Below are positions 29,814 to 41,321 of a stretch of 64,000 bases of DNA, in pieces. How positions within the stretch are numbered: position 1 is the first letter of the stretch; every line of letters starts with the position of its first letter. A program made the position numbers and the translations under genes. Origin of the DNA: Pelagophyceae sp. CCMP2097 (Eukaryota > Sar > Pelagophyceae); the NCBI GenBank assembly GCA_026770575.1, contig MU657165.1, positions 967,897-1,031,896 on the forward strand, given 5' to 3'. The notes below the pieces were generated by a model that saw nothing but the letters and a program-made list of their open reading frames with translations, did no database searches and had not been told where the DNA came from.

Positions 29814-31609
29814 TCAGTCGAGTTCGACCTCCTCGCCCGCCTCGAGCTCTTCTACCTTTGGCTTCTTGGCCGGGGGCTTGTCGTCGCGCTCCGCCTTGAC
29901 GGGCCGCTTCTCCTCCTTGACCGGCCTCTTCTCCTCCTTGACCTGCCGTTTTTCCTCCTTGACGGGCCGCGCCTCGCTTGCGCGCCGCGCCTCGTCCGCC
30001 TTGAGCCGCTCCTCGTCCTTCTCTCGACGTCGTTCGTCCTTGGCCATCTGCGCCTCCGCGGCCATCTCGTCGGCAAACTTGTCAAACTCGTATCGTCGAT
30101 CCTCCGACGAGAGTGCTTTGAAGCGCTTGTCCGAGAGCGGCCGCAGCTAGCGTTTTCAGCGCGTTTGGCGAGGCGCGGCGTGCGGTGGTGCAACGAGGGA
30201 GGCGCACCACTTTGTCTTCGACCTTGGAGTAGCGCACCTTGCCCCACTTCTTGGCGGCGTCGGCGTCGTCGTCGAGGCCCGAAGCCTTGAAGAACTTGGC
30301 CGGCTCGATTTCGCCTGGCGGCGCGGTTTGAAATCGGGGCCTCTGCGGCGAGGGACACCGCGGCCCACCGAGGAGGTCGCGGAAGGCCGCGCGCTTCTTG
30401 CGCTGCTTGGCTTTCTTCTCGTCGGCCTCCGTCTTCTCCAACAGCTCGGCAAAATCGCGAAAGTACTCGCACCGCTCATTCTCATCAATGTCGAGGTAGC
30501 GCGGGTCCTAGCGCGCTCGTCGACATGCGTAGAAACGGAGCCGCTGTCAGAGGCGACAGGGCCGCACCTGCTTGGGCTGGAGGATCCTGCTCGCCGCAGG
30601 CCAGCTCGTCTTTGCGGTGATGGCCTCCGTCTCGGCGACGAGTGAGATAAAAGCTTGTTGCTGCTTCCGCTTCTTCTTCAGCCCCACCTGCCGCTCCGCC
30701 TCCTTGTCGCCCTTGACGCGCCTAGGTGGCCGCGTTTCGCAGACGCCGCGCACAGAGGGCCTTTGGCGACGCACTCCCCGAGGTACTCTGCGAACGCCTG
30801 CCTCCGGTCGCCCATCTTCGCCTCCTTCCAGCCCTCGAGCTCGCAGCAGTGGTCCTTGACGTAGTCAAAGGCGTGCCACGCTTCGATGTCCTCCGTCCGC
30901 AGCATGTCCTTGAAGGCGGATTTTGCCACGTCCGCGTCGTACTGCCGGTTCAGCTCGGCGATGGCCCCGTCCGTCGCGTCCTCCAACGCCGTCTTCAAAG
31001 CGTCGTAGGCCTCGTTGGCCAGCATGAACCGCCGCGCCGCCTCGGTCTCGTCGCCCTTGTTGCGGTCAGGGTGGTGCCGCAAACTCTCCTTGCGGTACGC
31101 CTTCTTGATCATGTCCCAGTCGCGGCACGAGCCCTCGAGGCCCAGCCTGCCGGCATCGTCCGCGGAAAAGGTCCAAGAAGGTGGGGCGGGGCGGCGGCGG
31201 CTCGTCGACGCCGCGATCAAAGAAAACGTCGGGCGGGGACGCGGGCGGCGCACCGCTCGGCCGCCGGGTTGAGCTTGATCGTCGGCTTGTGCGCCCGCTT
31301 CTCCGCTTTGGCCTACGGCGCGGGCCTTTGTCGGCCGCGGCGCGGCGCGGTCGTTTGTCTGCTGCCGCGTTGGCGCGGCGGGCGCGGGCTGACCTTGGCC
31401 TTGTCGTCTGCTTCCTTCCAGCGTTGCAGGATGGGTTCGATCTTGTCTCGGATGTCGGTCATCTCGCGGCGGTGCACCGGTCCGACGTCGCCGAGCTTCA
31501 GGCCCTGCTTGGCAAGGGCGAGCGCGGCCTCGTAGAGGCCAGAGTCCAGCAGCTCGTGCATCTGCGCGATCATGTCCTTGGCCTTGGAGCGCCGCGCAAT
31601 CTCCTCCAT
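29814..31609 (-). CDS. J-domain and FF-domain protein (Prp40/TCERG1-like region), seven exons
   Basis: Exons 31609-31394, 31312-31254, 31146-30754, 30721-30568, 30507-30369, 30314-30211 and 30146-29814, 465 residues. All six junctions keep phase. One intron (30722-30753) is only 32 nt; the others are 54-107 nt. After an N-terminal helical region comes a J domain (DMIKKAYRKESLRHHPDRNK, HPD present). FF-type domains follow, recognisable from QQAFISLVAETEAITAKTSW with DPRYLDIDENERCEYFRDF, and RPLSDKRFKALSSEDRRYEF. The tail is a KEEKRPVKEEK repeat with a PAKKPKVEE nuclear-localisation-like motif. FF domains bind phosphorylated RNA polymerase II or splicing factors. The protein may couple Hsp70 to the spliceosome or transcription; this is inference. 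Confidence 0.75.
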
Positions 31610-31938
31610 GGCGCCAAAGTCCCAAAGGGGTCCGACGAGGCACCCGGCGTAAAGAGGGGGGGCCCGCGCGCCAACTGCGTCGACTCTCGCTTCGCCGAAT
31701 CGAGATTTTTTGGCGAACGTCGAAAAGAGAGTCGTGCGGCACACTCCTGCCAACCCCCGACTTGCAGCACACACCCGCCGTCGGTCGTGGAGTCGGGAAA
31801 GTTTGTGAAACCTTTTAGCGATCGTTATATATTTTGTTGCTCGCGACGTTGGGGTGCGACTTTCGGACGACGGCGACGGCAGACGAGCCGTGCGGAAGCC
31901 GCGTGGACGGGGCGCACGAGTGCGCGTAGCTCGTCTCG
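31610..31938. promoter_or_regulatory. Divergent promoter region with TATA-like motif
   Basis: Separates the J-FF gene (minus) from the small acidic protein (plus). TTATATATTTTG at about 31825-31836 lies some 110 bp before the plus-strand ATG and is the best TATA candidate. No other gene is seen. Confidence 0.4.
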
Positions 31939-32322
31939 ATGCACGTGCCCGGCGACGACGAGGAGACCAAGTACGCGCCCGAGGCGCCGAAGCTCCCGAG
32001 CTACGGCTCCACGGACCATCAGCCGGCGGCGCTCGAGTCGGGCGGCGGGTCCGTATTGAAGCCGGCGGCCCCGAAGCCCGTGGCGGCGCCGTCGTGCTGC
32101 TCGCGCCTGAATCCGTTCACCTGGTTTTGCAATCCCGCCGGCCAAGGCGAATCCTCGCCGGTCCTGCAAGTCCAGCCCGGCGCCGCAATGACCGACATCC
32201 ACCTGGCGGCAAAGGTGCTTATCGACACGTCGCTCGACGCGGTTCCTCCATCAGGTGAAGACGATCCGCCTCTCTTTGCGGACTCTGGCGACTCAGACAC
32301 AGACGAGGCCAAAATCTGCTGA
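31939..32322 (+). CDS. Small acidic protein of unknown function
   Basis: Intronless frame of 127 residues. It is acidic at both ends and Pro/Ala-rich in the middle, with a Cys/aromatic patch (SCCSRLNPFTWFCNPAG) that could be a lipidation or membrane-association site. There is no recognisable domain and no signal peptide. It is supported only by ATG, length and an upstream TATA-like sequence, so it may be spurious. Confidence 0.45.
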   Translation: MHVPGDDEETKYAPEAPKLPSYGSTDHQPAALESGGGSVLKPAAPKPVAAPSCCSRLNPFTWFCNPAGQGESSPVLQVQPGAAMTDIHLAAKVLIDTSLDAVPPSGEDDPPLFADSGDSDTDEAKIC

Positions 32323-32633
32323 GCTCTGGCTGGCGGCCAGGCCGACGAAGCTGCGCTCCTCCCCGATGCCGCGGCCCGACGGAACCGTACCAACCCGCTC
32401 TGCACCGGTCCAAGACGGTGTCGACAGAAGGAGCAGAAATCTTCGAACTGACCCCTGCCACCCATGACGCCGCGCCGATGGCACGCCTCCCGCGGCACCC
32501 CTCGTAAAGATGACCGCCGTTTGATTCTCCGACGATCGCCGACGTTGGCCCGGCTGCGAAATCAAAAAGAAGAACCCTGTTGCGCGGCGCGGCGCGGCGC
32601 GAATTGGCGCGGGTTCGCCGCCTTTGAGCTTCC
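32323..32633. other. Intergenic spacer
   Basis: Between two plus-strand genes. Contains a short GGCGC microsatellite near 32584-32600. No gene or regulatory motif is identified. Confidence 0.4.
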
Positions 32634-35600
32634 ATGAGTCGCTTGGCGCTCGGCGCGGCGGCGCGGGGCCGCGTCTTCGGGTCTGGCCCCGCGGGCGCCA
32701 ACGCCAAGGGGGCCAACGAGGAAGGTGTCGTTCTCATGGTGACGAACCGCAAGCTGCGGCCGTCGAGCACGCTGCGTATGCGCTTCACGCTCGTCGGGTT
32801 CGGCTCGGACTGGACAGAGATCGCCGCGGTGGACGAGCGAGGTGCGCCTCGAGGCGTCGTGACTGCTTACCCATGGTATACGCTCGGGCCCCGACGAGCG
32901 TGAAGGGAGCGCGCCGCGTAACTGCTTGCCCATGGTATACGCTCGGCTTAGGGACGCTGTGGGCGTTCGACCTGCGGCGCGGGCGCGACGAGTACCGCGA
33001 GGTGGCCAGGCTGGGCCGCGCGACGGCGCTGTGCCTGGTGACGACGCGGGGCCGCACCGCCGTCGTCGTAGCCCTGTGCACGCCAAGAGCGCCAGCCGTC
33101 CACGTCTACGACTTTGCCACGGGTAAGCTGGAGTGCGTCGTCAAGGAGACGCACCGCGAGCTAATTTCGTCGATGGACGCGCACAAGACGGCGCCGCTGT
33201 TGGTTACCTGTACGCCGAGCCTCGTCCAACTTTGGGACCTCGCGCGAAACTGGACAAAGGTACGCAGATTCCTGCCGCTGCCGCACCCCGGCGGCCGCGG
33301 ACCGCCTTTCTAGCTCCAGACGGCGTCTTCCAAAGCGGCCGACATCGTCGCCGCCAAGTTCTCCGAGGACGTGAGTCGCCACTCGCGCGCGGCTGCGGCG
33401 TAATCGCGCGCGACAGCCGGCGGCGGGCGACGTCCTTGCCGTGCTCTACCGCGACGGCACGATCCGGACCTTGGACGCGCGGACGATGGAGCCCACGGCG
33501 CGCTTCTCCTGCGCCAGCGCGCGCCCGCTCCGCTGCCTCGCAGTCTGCGGCGAAGACGTCGCCGGCGGCGGCCGCGGCCTCTACGAGTGGTCAGTCGGAC
33601 TCGCCTGTATCGGCCCGGCAAGCGTGCTTGAGGACTCTCACCAGGCGCGTCGGCGAGGCCGGCTCTGAGTGCGCGCGGGTCTCCGAGCTGCCGCCGGGAT
33701 GCGACGCCGCCGTGGACTTGTGCTACTCGCCCAAGACAGCGGAACTCCTCGCTCTCCTCGACGACGGCCGAGTCGTCGCCCTGCAGGACGACGGCCGCGG
33801 CTGCCTGGCGAGTCTCCTGCCAGCCACGCGTCGGAGACGCCCCGACACACTTTGCGTCTAGGCGGTCCAGTACGACGTCAAGCCGCGCGGCGCGTCGGCG
33901 GCGGTGGCGTTTGCCTTGGACGGTTCCGGCGAGACGCTCGTAATCGCGACGTCCGACGGCGGCCTCGTCGTCGTCGACACGCGCGTCGCGCGCAGCCGCG
34001 CCGCACGGGCCAAGATCCCGGGTGAGCGCCGCGCCACCCGCGGGGTCCGTCGAAGACGCGTTTTAGGCAGAGAGAACTTGCTGCTCGCCCAGAGGGTGCA
34101 GGCCGCCGCGAAGCCGGCGCCGCTCGCCTCCACGGACGCCGCGCGGGCTTCCCCGCAGGAAGAGGCGCCGAAGAAGAGCAAGCCGAAGAGGGCCGAGGCG
34201 CAGTGGCGGGCGCCGCTGCACCGCGCGCCGCAATTCGGCGGCGCGGCGCCAGACGACTCGCGTTTGCAACTCGACGAGCGTCGCGTGCGGTCCCTCCTCG
34301 CGCACAACGGCGAGTACCCCGCGAAGCACAGGACGGTGATATGGCGGTCGCTCCTCAGGCTGCCGGAGAACGACGCCGCGTTTTCTGAGCTGGCGTTTCA
34401 CCTCGAATCGCAACCCAACGAGGACGACTGGGCGCCAGACGGCGACTCCCACTCGGACCCGGGCGCTTCTGCCGTTTCGGCCGCGCGCGACCGGCTCCAA
34501 GGCCTTTCGTGCGACAAGGTGCGCCATGGGCTGCTGCGCGTCGTCGGCGCGGCGGCGAGGTGGTGCCCCGCCGTCGGCGCCGCGAATTGGCTCGCATCCG
34601 CTTGCTTCCCTTTTGTCAACGTCTTTGGTGCCGACGTTTTATGTGCGTTTGAGGCCGTTGTTTGCGTCCTCGGCCACTGGGCGCCCCACTTTGTCAGCTG
34701 CGGTTCCGAGCCGCCGGCGCCGCTCCTGGCCGCGCTCGATTCGCTCATCGCGCACCTTGATTCGCCCTTGGCGCAGCACCTCGCGAAGCTTTCGCAGAAG
34801 GATGGGAAAGGCCTCGACGCCATCGCCGCGAGGCACTGGGCTTGGCCGTTGCTCCGTTCAATGCTCTCAGAGGTGCTGCCGCGAGACCAGTGGCTCCGGC
34901 TATGGGACAGTTTAATTACGCACCACGAAGAACCCGAGCGCCTCGCGCTCGCTGCCGTGCGTCGCCGTCGCCGCGCGAACGCATCCGTCCACGGTGACTG
35001 TAGGTGGCGTTTGCTATGGGCCGGCGCGACGAGCTGCTCTCCTGCGGCGACGTCGAAGCCGTAGAGGCAGTCGTGCGGCGGCCCATCCTCGCGGCGTTTG
35101 GCGACGACCTCGTCGCGCGCGTCTTGCGGCTCCGCGGCCTGACGTTTGGCGACGCGCGGCTCCTCCGCCTCGCGCGCGGCGTGCCCGACGCCGACGGCGA
35201 CGCGGCGCTCAACTCCATCGCCGAGGCCGTCGCCGCAGCCGCGGTGCACTTCCCCTGGCCGCTGCCGCGCGGCGCGGCAACGTACCCGGTCATCGCCTTC
35301 TATCCAAAGACGGCAGTCGACTTTGCGCGCCGCGAGCGGGAGGCCATCGCGCTCGAGCAGCGCGCCGCAAAGGACGTCCGCCGCCTCGAGGACGCCTGCG
35401 TCCGCGCCGCGCGCGAGGCGGCCAAGACGGTGAGGCCCTCGCCGTCAAAGGCGCCCCGACGACGCCACGAATAGGCTGCGCGCTTCGCGGCGTCGGAGCG
35501 GTCCGAGTCCATCGCGCGCGGCGAGGCGGAGAAGCGCGCGGCGAAGCTCTCGCAGCAGCGTCGCGAGCAAGCCTCGGACGCGTTCAAGGCCGGCGCCGCG

Positions 35601-37053
35601 CTGCGCATGGACTTTGCGCGCCAGGCGGAAGTCGCGTGCCAGGACGCTCTGGAGACGGCGCAGCGGCGGCGCGACGCGGACTTTGAGCGCGCGGCGCAGC
35701 GCGACGCCGCCGCGGCTGCGGATGTGGTAGCGCAGCGCGATGAGCTGAGGAGCCGCGAGCGCGTCGCGCAGCACGAGGCCGCGGCGCTGCTCCGCGTCGA
35801 GGCAATCCGCCGCGCTTTATCCGCGGAAGCGTCGGCGCGCGAGACGCGCGAGGAGCGCGAGGCTTTGGAGCGGCGGGTGCAGCTCGAGGCGGCGGCACAG
35901 ATGGCCACCATCGCTGCAGACGACGCGGAGAGGTGCGTCCCGTCTCGCATACATAACGTGCCGACGCTTTCTTCGCAGGCACGAGGCGGCGCGGCGGAGC
36001 GAGGCGGCGCACGAGGAGGAGGACGAGCTGCTGCAGCGCGAGCGTTCGAGGCGCTCGAGCGAGCGTTCGTACCTCGAGCTCTGCCTGCGGCGCGAGGCGG
36101 AAGTCGGCGCCGTGGCGCAGCAGAGGCGGCTGCGGCACGCGGCCGAGGCGGCCGAGGCGCTGCAGCAGGGCGGCCGCCGCGACGCCGACCGCCGCGACGC
36201 GGCAGAGGCGACGGTGGGCCTCGCTCGCGCGAGGGAGCTCGCGCAGGAGCAGCGCAACGCCGAGGCCTCTGCGGCGGCAGAGCGGCAGCGCGTGCTGCAC
36301 GCCGCTGAAAGAGCGCGCGCCGCGGAGCGGCAGGGCGAGCAGGCGCAGCTGCGCGCCGTGGAGAAGGAGGCGCACGACGCGGCCGTCGCCGAGGCCGTTA
36401 CGGCGGCGCGCGCGCGCGCCGAGGACCGCGCCGCCGCCGAGGAGGAGGCTCTGCATTCTGCGCTCTGCGACGTCGCCGCGGACCGCGCCGCCGCCGCCGC
36501 GCGCGAGGCCGGCGCCACAACGGCGGCGCGGCAGCACGCGGCGCAGACGCAACTCGCCGACTCGGTGCGCCGCAAAGCGCGCGCCGCCGCGCTCGCCGAG
36601 CACGACAGCTTCGACCGCGTGCGAGAAGAGCTCGAGGCGCGCGAGGCGCTGCAGGCCGGCCGCTCCGCGCACGAGGCCACGCGGCAAGCGGCTGCCGACG
36701 CACAAGCCGACGCCGCGGTCGTCGACGCCGCTGCCGCCACCGCGCGCCGAAATGCGCGCGACGCCGAGGCGCGCCGCGTCGCCGAGAATTTCGCGCCGTC
36801 GCCGCACTACTCGCCGCCGCGGCCACCGCGGCCGCCCCGCGAGCCGGCCTCGTACCGGCCGGCGAGCCCCGGGTGGTCGGCGTCGCGCGCGGCGCCGTCG
36901 GCCGTCGCGCGCGAGGCGGCGGCGCGGCCGCCGTCGACGTCCAAGCGCACGGGCTGGGGCGCGACGCCCTGCGACGTGGGACTCGACATGTCCGAGCTCG
37001 ACGCCGTCCTCGAGCGCGCGCGGTCCGTCCTCGACACGCCGACGTCACCCTAG
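32634..37053 (+). CDS. TBC1D31 (WDR67)-like protein: WD repeats, TBC domain, coiled coil
   Basis: Exons 32634-32841, 32952-33259, 33314-33370, 33417-33589, 33633-33807, 33862-34021, 34067-34956, 35004-35429, 35475-35932 and 35979-37053, about 1310 residues. The N-terminal third is a WD propeller (SLVQLWDLARNW, VLAVLYRDGTIRTLD). A TBC domain follows with GEYPAKHRTVIWRSLLRLPE, closely resembling TBC1D31, whose TBC domain is considered a non-catalytic scaffold. The last third is a long Ala/Arg/Glu coiled coil. In animals TBC1D31 is a centriolar-satellite protein linked to cilia. Introns are 43-110 nt; the one at 33808-33861 is best fitted with a GC donor (GCGAGT). The first intron contains a near-duplicate segment. 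Domain order and length match the family, so the gene call is firm although individual splice sites are hand-made. Confidence 0.85.
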
Positions 37054-37134
37054 CGTTCCTTTCCATCTCCCACGCGCGCCCTGCGCCTCGCATAAGACCC
37101 CCGTGTTGTCTCTCCGCGCGTCGGGACGATCACA

Positions 37135-39226
37135 TTACGTCGGGATGGTGCTTGGTACATGGCACCGAGCGTCCGGAGTTGACGGCCTGGGCGCGCGCGC
37201 CTTCCAGTAGATGGCCCTCGAGTGCGCGAGGATGCGCGCGCGCCGGTCCGCGTCCGACTCGGATTCGATGGCCTTGGAGCCGCGGAGCGCCGTGAGCTGC
37301 CTCTCCAGCTCCGCGGCGCGCAGCTCCGCGGCGTCGCGCGCATCGCACGCCTCGCGCAGCGCGGTCGCGGCCGACGCGCAGGCCTCGCATGGGAAGACGG
37401 GCCGGGCGTTGGATTGCGGCGACGACGCCGCCGACCCCGTCGGCGAGACGGCCGCGCGCCGGTCCGCCGCATTGACGTGCGTCTCCCAGTGCTTCATGTC
37501 GATGCGGCAGACTGACACGGCGTCGAAGCGTGTGACAAAGTCGTCCCAGGCCATCCAAAAGAGACCGTCGCCGCCCTGGTCCAGCTCGCTGCGCAATCCG
37601 GCGTAATACGCCCATCTAGAAGACCCGCGGGCCCAGTCGCCGCGCCACTCCTGGGCGTCACCCCAAGCGTTGCGCAGCCGCGCGAAGCGCAGCTTGCCGC
37701 ACTGCCGCGCCGACACAATGGCGTAGGCGTGCTTCTCCACGAGGCCTTCGCCGCGCCGCTCGCCGCCGGACACGGTCGCGGCGACGATGAAGTTTCTGGA
37801 GCAGGCGTCGGAGACCATTTTGAACATTGTTTCGTCGCTATGGGTCTTCTTCGTCGTGCACGTGTGCAGCCTTCGCACGTCGAACGGATTCGGACGGAGC
37901 TTGTCCACGGCCAGAGCCGACTCGAGCCAGTCACTTTCGCGGCCCAAGCCAAGAAACGACTCGCGCGCCCCGTCACGGCACCGCCGCCAGACGCTGCAGT
38001 CCTCGCAGCCCGTCAGCGCTAGCAAGGCGAGCAGCGTCTGGCCACCTTGTAAAGCGGCGTAGCTCCTTGCGCGCTTCGCCAGCGCCTTTTCGATCAAGAG
38101 CACCCAGAGCTCGTTGCCCTGCGGCTGGGAGAAGAGCGGCCGCGGTGCGTCGTCCCACCAATCCAGCTCGGCGCAGGGCACGCGGTCGTCGACAGTGATA
38201 AGCTCAAACTTTTTCGAAGCGACATTGTACAGCCGCACCGCATACCTCCCGTCGCGCGATAGCTTATCCGTCGAAAAGACGCCGTCGCGGAGGAATTTCG
38301 GAAACTCGGCGACCAGCGCCGCCGCACTCAGCAGCCAGCAGTCACCTTGAGCGCCCTGGAGCGCGCCCGCCGCGCCGGGCGCGTTGAAAAGCTGCGCCTC
38401 GGCCTTTGGCTGCAGCTCAAAAGCGCGAACCCAATTCGCGGCCGCATCGCCGACGGACGACGCGTCCGCCGGGAAGTCAGCGTCGCTCCACTGGCCCGGC
38501 CGCTGCGCGACAGATAAGCGCGGCGCACCAAAAAGCCGGCAGGCGCGGACGCCGTCGGCGCGCAACTCGAGCCGAAAGTCGGCGACGTCCGGCGATTGCG
38601 CGTCCGTGGGCGCCGACGACGCGCGCTCGACCGCGTCGGCGCGGCCCACAATGGCCCAGCAGCGGTCCAAAGTGTACAGGAGCTCCGCGTCGGCGACCGC
38701 GTTGACGTAGACGGGCCGGCCGTTTGCCGTCCGCGCCGCGCCGCGCGCATAGCCGCCGCCGACGCCGCTCAAACTCGAGTTGACGAAAACGGCCGCGGCC
38801 TACGGTGCCGTCGATGACGGTCCATGCGGCGGGTCCGTCGAGGAGACGCACGGTGGCTGTGGTGTCCGCGGTCCGCGTCAGCGTCAGCTGCGTTGGGACC
38901 CACTTTGCGAGCTGCGCGTCGAAGCAGATCCAGACTCCACTGCCTTCGACGCCGCTTCGGTCCGACCGCGCGGATAGCGCGGCGCCGCCGAGGCGCGGGC
39001 CAAAGGCGTAGTGGCCTTCGCCGCCGGGATAGAGGAAGAGCGCCGTCGCCGCGCAGCGGTACACGGCCTCGCCGGCCGCGCCGCGTTGCTCGAGCAGCGA
39101 GTAGACGCCGTCGACCGCCGAAAAGCCGCGGACGTCGACGTCGCCCTCTTCGACCGCCGAAAAGCCGCGGACATCGACGTCGCCCTCGTCGGCCATTTTT
39201 CGGCGGTGCGGCGACTCCGTGGCCAT
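37135..39226 (-). CDS. Calpain-family cysteine protease
   Basis: Exons 39226-38852 and 38799-37135 (52-nt intron, donor GTGCGT), about 679 residues. The CysPc core has all three catalytic landmarks: GDCWLLSAAALVAEFP (Cys), EKHAYAIVSAR (His) and LRNAWGDAQEW (Asn). Calpains are intracellular, usually calcium-regulated, proteases that cut substrates at limited sites. Before the core is a small beta-rich domain (YAFGPRLGGAALSARSDR, VWICFDAQLAKW). No EF-hand or C2 domain is seen; the tail is a short coiled coil (AELRAAELERQLTAL). A 12-13-residue unit DVDVRGFSAV is duplicated at the N-terminus. The start may be the ATG at 39226 or 39196. Confidence 0.85.
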
Positions 39227-39760
39227 CGAACGCAGCCGCAACGGGCGCGACGGACCGTCGAGGACCCGCGAGGGTGCGCCCGGCCCGCAGCAGCCACTGG
39301 AGCACTCACCGACGCAACCCCGACAACTCCGGCGTGGGGCTGGGGCTCGGCCCGGTGCGGTCCCTGCGGCGAGGCGTACGCTCTGCAGCGTAGCGCGCGG
39401 CGCTAACGGCGCGGGATCTTCTTCCGAGGATTTGTTCAATTTGTTTCCAGCTCGAACGGGTTTTGCAGACTGAAACAAGTCCCTGTCGAAAGCTTTTTGA
39501 GACGCAATAATGAGAGGCGGCGACTCTCTGCGACAGGAGCATTCCGAAGGAGGCCTCCTCCGTCTCGACGGCGCGGCAAGGCGAGCGGACCGATGTGGTA
39601 AAATTGGTGACCACGGCGCCGCTCGATCTCGATGGACCACTCGGAGAGGTTGTGGCGGCGCCCGGCACTGCTCCTCGGCGTTTGAGCATCGAAACGTCGC
39701 GGACCGAAAGTTGCACTCGAAGGATTTTCTAAAAGACCGGAGATTCCCAAAAACGCAGCG
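39227..39760. other. Divergent spacer between calpain and NAD(P)-binding protein genes
   Basis: Should hold both promoters. Longer open frames on either strand here lack family motifs and are read as shadows. No TATA box or repeat stands out. Confidence 0.35.
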
Positions 39761-40902
39761 ATGAGGGTCACCTTCCCGGGCGCGCTGCTCGTGCTGCTGA
39801 ACGTTGTATGCGACTCCATGGTCGTGCGCAGCGCGCCGCGCATGGGAGCCCTGACCAAGGGCGCGGGCAACGTCCTGGTGCGTCCGTATAGCCACCCAGG
39901 TTGCGGCATCGCTCGCCTGCAGCCAGGGGCCTCCCGGCCGCCGCTCTCGAGACGTCGACAGGCCTCGACGAGTGGCGCCTTTGCAAAGCGGTTCCCGGGT
40001 CGTCTGCAATGCGCTGTACCGTGCTTGAAGCGGCGACTGCGCTTTTGTAGGTCGTGGGCAACGGCCCCGTGTTCCTCCTCGCCGCCAAGTGGGCCGCGAC
40101 GGCGGGCTACTCGACGACGATAATCGGCGGTACGCGCACGGACCTGTACAATGACCTCCTATGGTCCCCCAAGACGCCGGCGCTGCCGAACCTGCGCGTC
40201 CTGGACGTCTCCGACGAGGGCGTTGCCTCATTCAACTCGGCCGTGGCAGAGGCGGACGGCGTCATCATCGCGTTTGACCAGGAGCAGGTGCTGAGCGACT
40301 CGCTCCTCGAGGTGGTCATGCCGACGGATTCTTCAAAGTCGCGCCGAGTCGTCGTCCTCTCGCGCAACTTGAACGGCGCCGGCCTCGGCCCTCTGGCCTC
40401 GGCGTCCAAGCTCGCCGCCAACGCGCAGGTCTGGGCCGGCGGTAAGTACATTGAGATGTACAAGGAGTTTGAGGCAAAGGTCCAGGCCCGCGCAAAGTTG
40501 TGCGAATCGACCGACGTCGTCGTGGTGCGCGCGGGCACGTACAAGGGCGGCGGCCCCGGCGACCTCACCAGCGACGCTTCGGCGGCGCAGGGCCTGAGCG
40601 CCAAGTTCTATGACGTGCAGCAGAAGGACCTTGTGAATTGGCAGCTCATCTTCGACTGCACGGTCCGCGGAGTGCGGCTCACGCCCGGCGACACGGCGAA
40701 GGGCCCCGGCTTCCGCGCCGTCTTCACGGCCACGTCCTTTGAAGTCGAGAACGGCGACTCGGGCCGCATCGCCTGCGCGTCGGCCTGCGTCGAGGCGCTG
40801 CAGCGGCCCGAGCTCGGAGGCAAGGACTTCGGCGTCGCGACTGAAAAGTCGCGCGAGTCGCCCACGGAAGCAGAGTGGGACGCGCTCTTCGCCACCGTCT
40901 AA
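39761..40902 (+). CDS. Atypical short-chain dehydrogenase/NmrA-like protein with targeting leader
   Basis: Exons 39761-39877 and 40051-40902 (173-nt intron, donor GTGCGT), 322 residues. The first about 20 residues are a signal peptide (FPGALLVLLNVVC), followed by an Arg/Ser-containing stretch suggesting plastid entry. The intron splits the Rossmann fold at its first strand; splicing gives NVLVVGNGPVFLLAAKW, equivalent to the dinucleotide-binding VLVVGxxGxxG. Later blocks (RRVVVLSRNLNGAGLG, TDVVVVRAGTYKGGG) resemble plastid NAD(P)-binding proteins of the atypical SDR group, such as those in tetrapyrrole and photosystem assembly. The glycine motif is degenerate, so it may be a non-enzymatic binding protein. 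The substrate is unknown. Confidence 0.75.
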
Positions 40903-41321
40903 GCCGGCCTTTGAGGCCGCCGAAAGCCCGTGGTAAACAACAACTCTTGCCGAAACTGCGGCCTTGCAGACCTCCGTTGAGGAGACGCTGTTTCGACGCA
41001 TCGTCACTGCGGCTGCCGGAGGAGCCTGTCCAGGTGCCGGCCCGGCGTGCGGCTATCCTCGATCGCGGGCGGCGCCAGTCCCGGGAAGGACGAGGGCCTT
41101 GGCAAAGGTCTTAGGCTTGAGTGGGCTTGTGGGCAAATGAACAAGTGCGAGGTCAGGAAGGGTTGGGCGACAAGTCACGACGGACGCGTACCTGACAGCC
41201 ACGTCTACGCTCCAGTGAGATCTCGAGAGCGAACGGCGCCGACCTCCACGGTCGGGCCTTTGGCACGACGAGGCGGTTATTAGGGCAGTGCCGTCGAGTG
41301 GCAGTGCATTCACAGCGCGGT
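40903..41321. other. Intergenic spacer
   Basis: Lies between two plus-strand genes. It contains only short non-conserved frames. Nothing else is identified. Confidence 0.35.

Noticed and set aside
31147..31253. Protein-like frame with a Pro-rich stretch inside the J-FF gene
   Set aside because: Removing it as a GTGCGC-CAG intron joins the flanking exons in phase directly into the J domain; the frame is a shadow.
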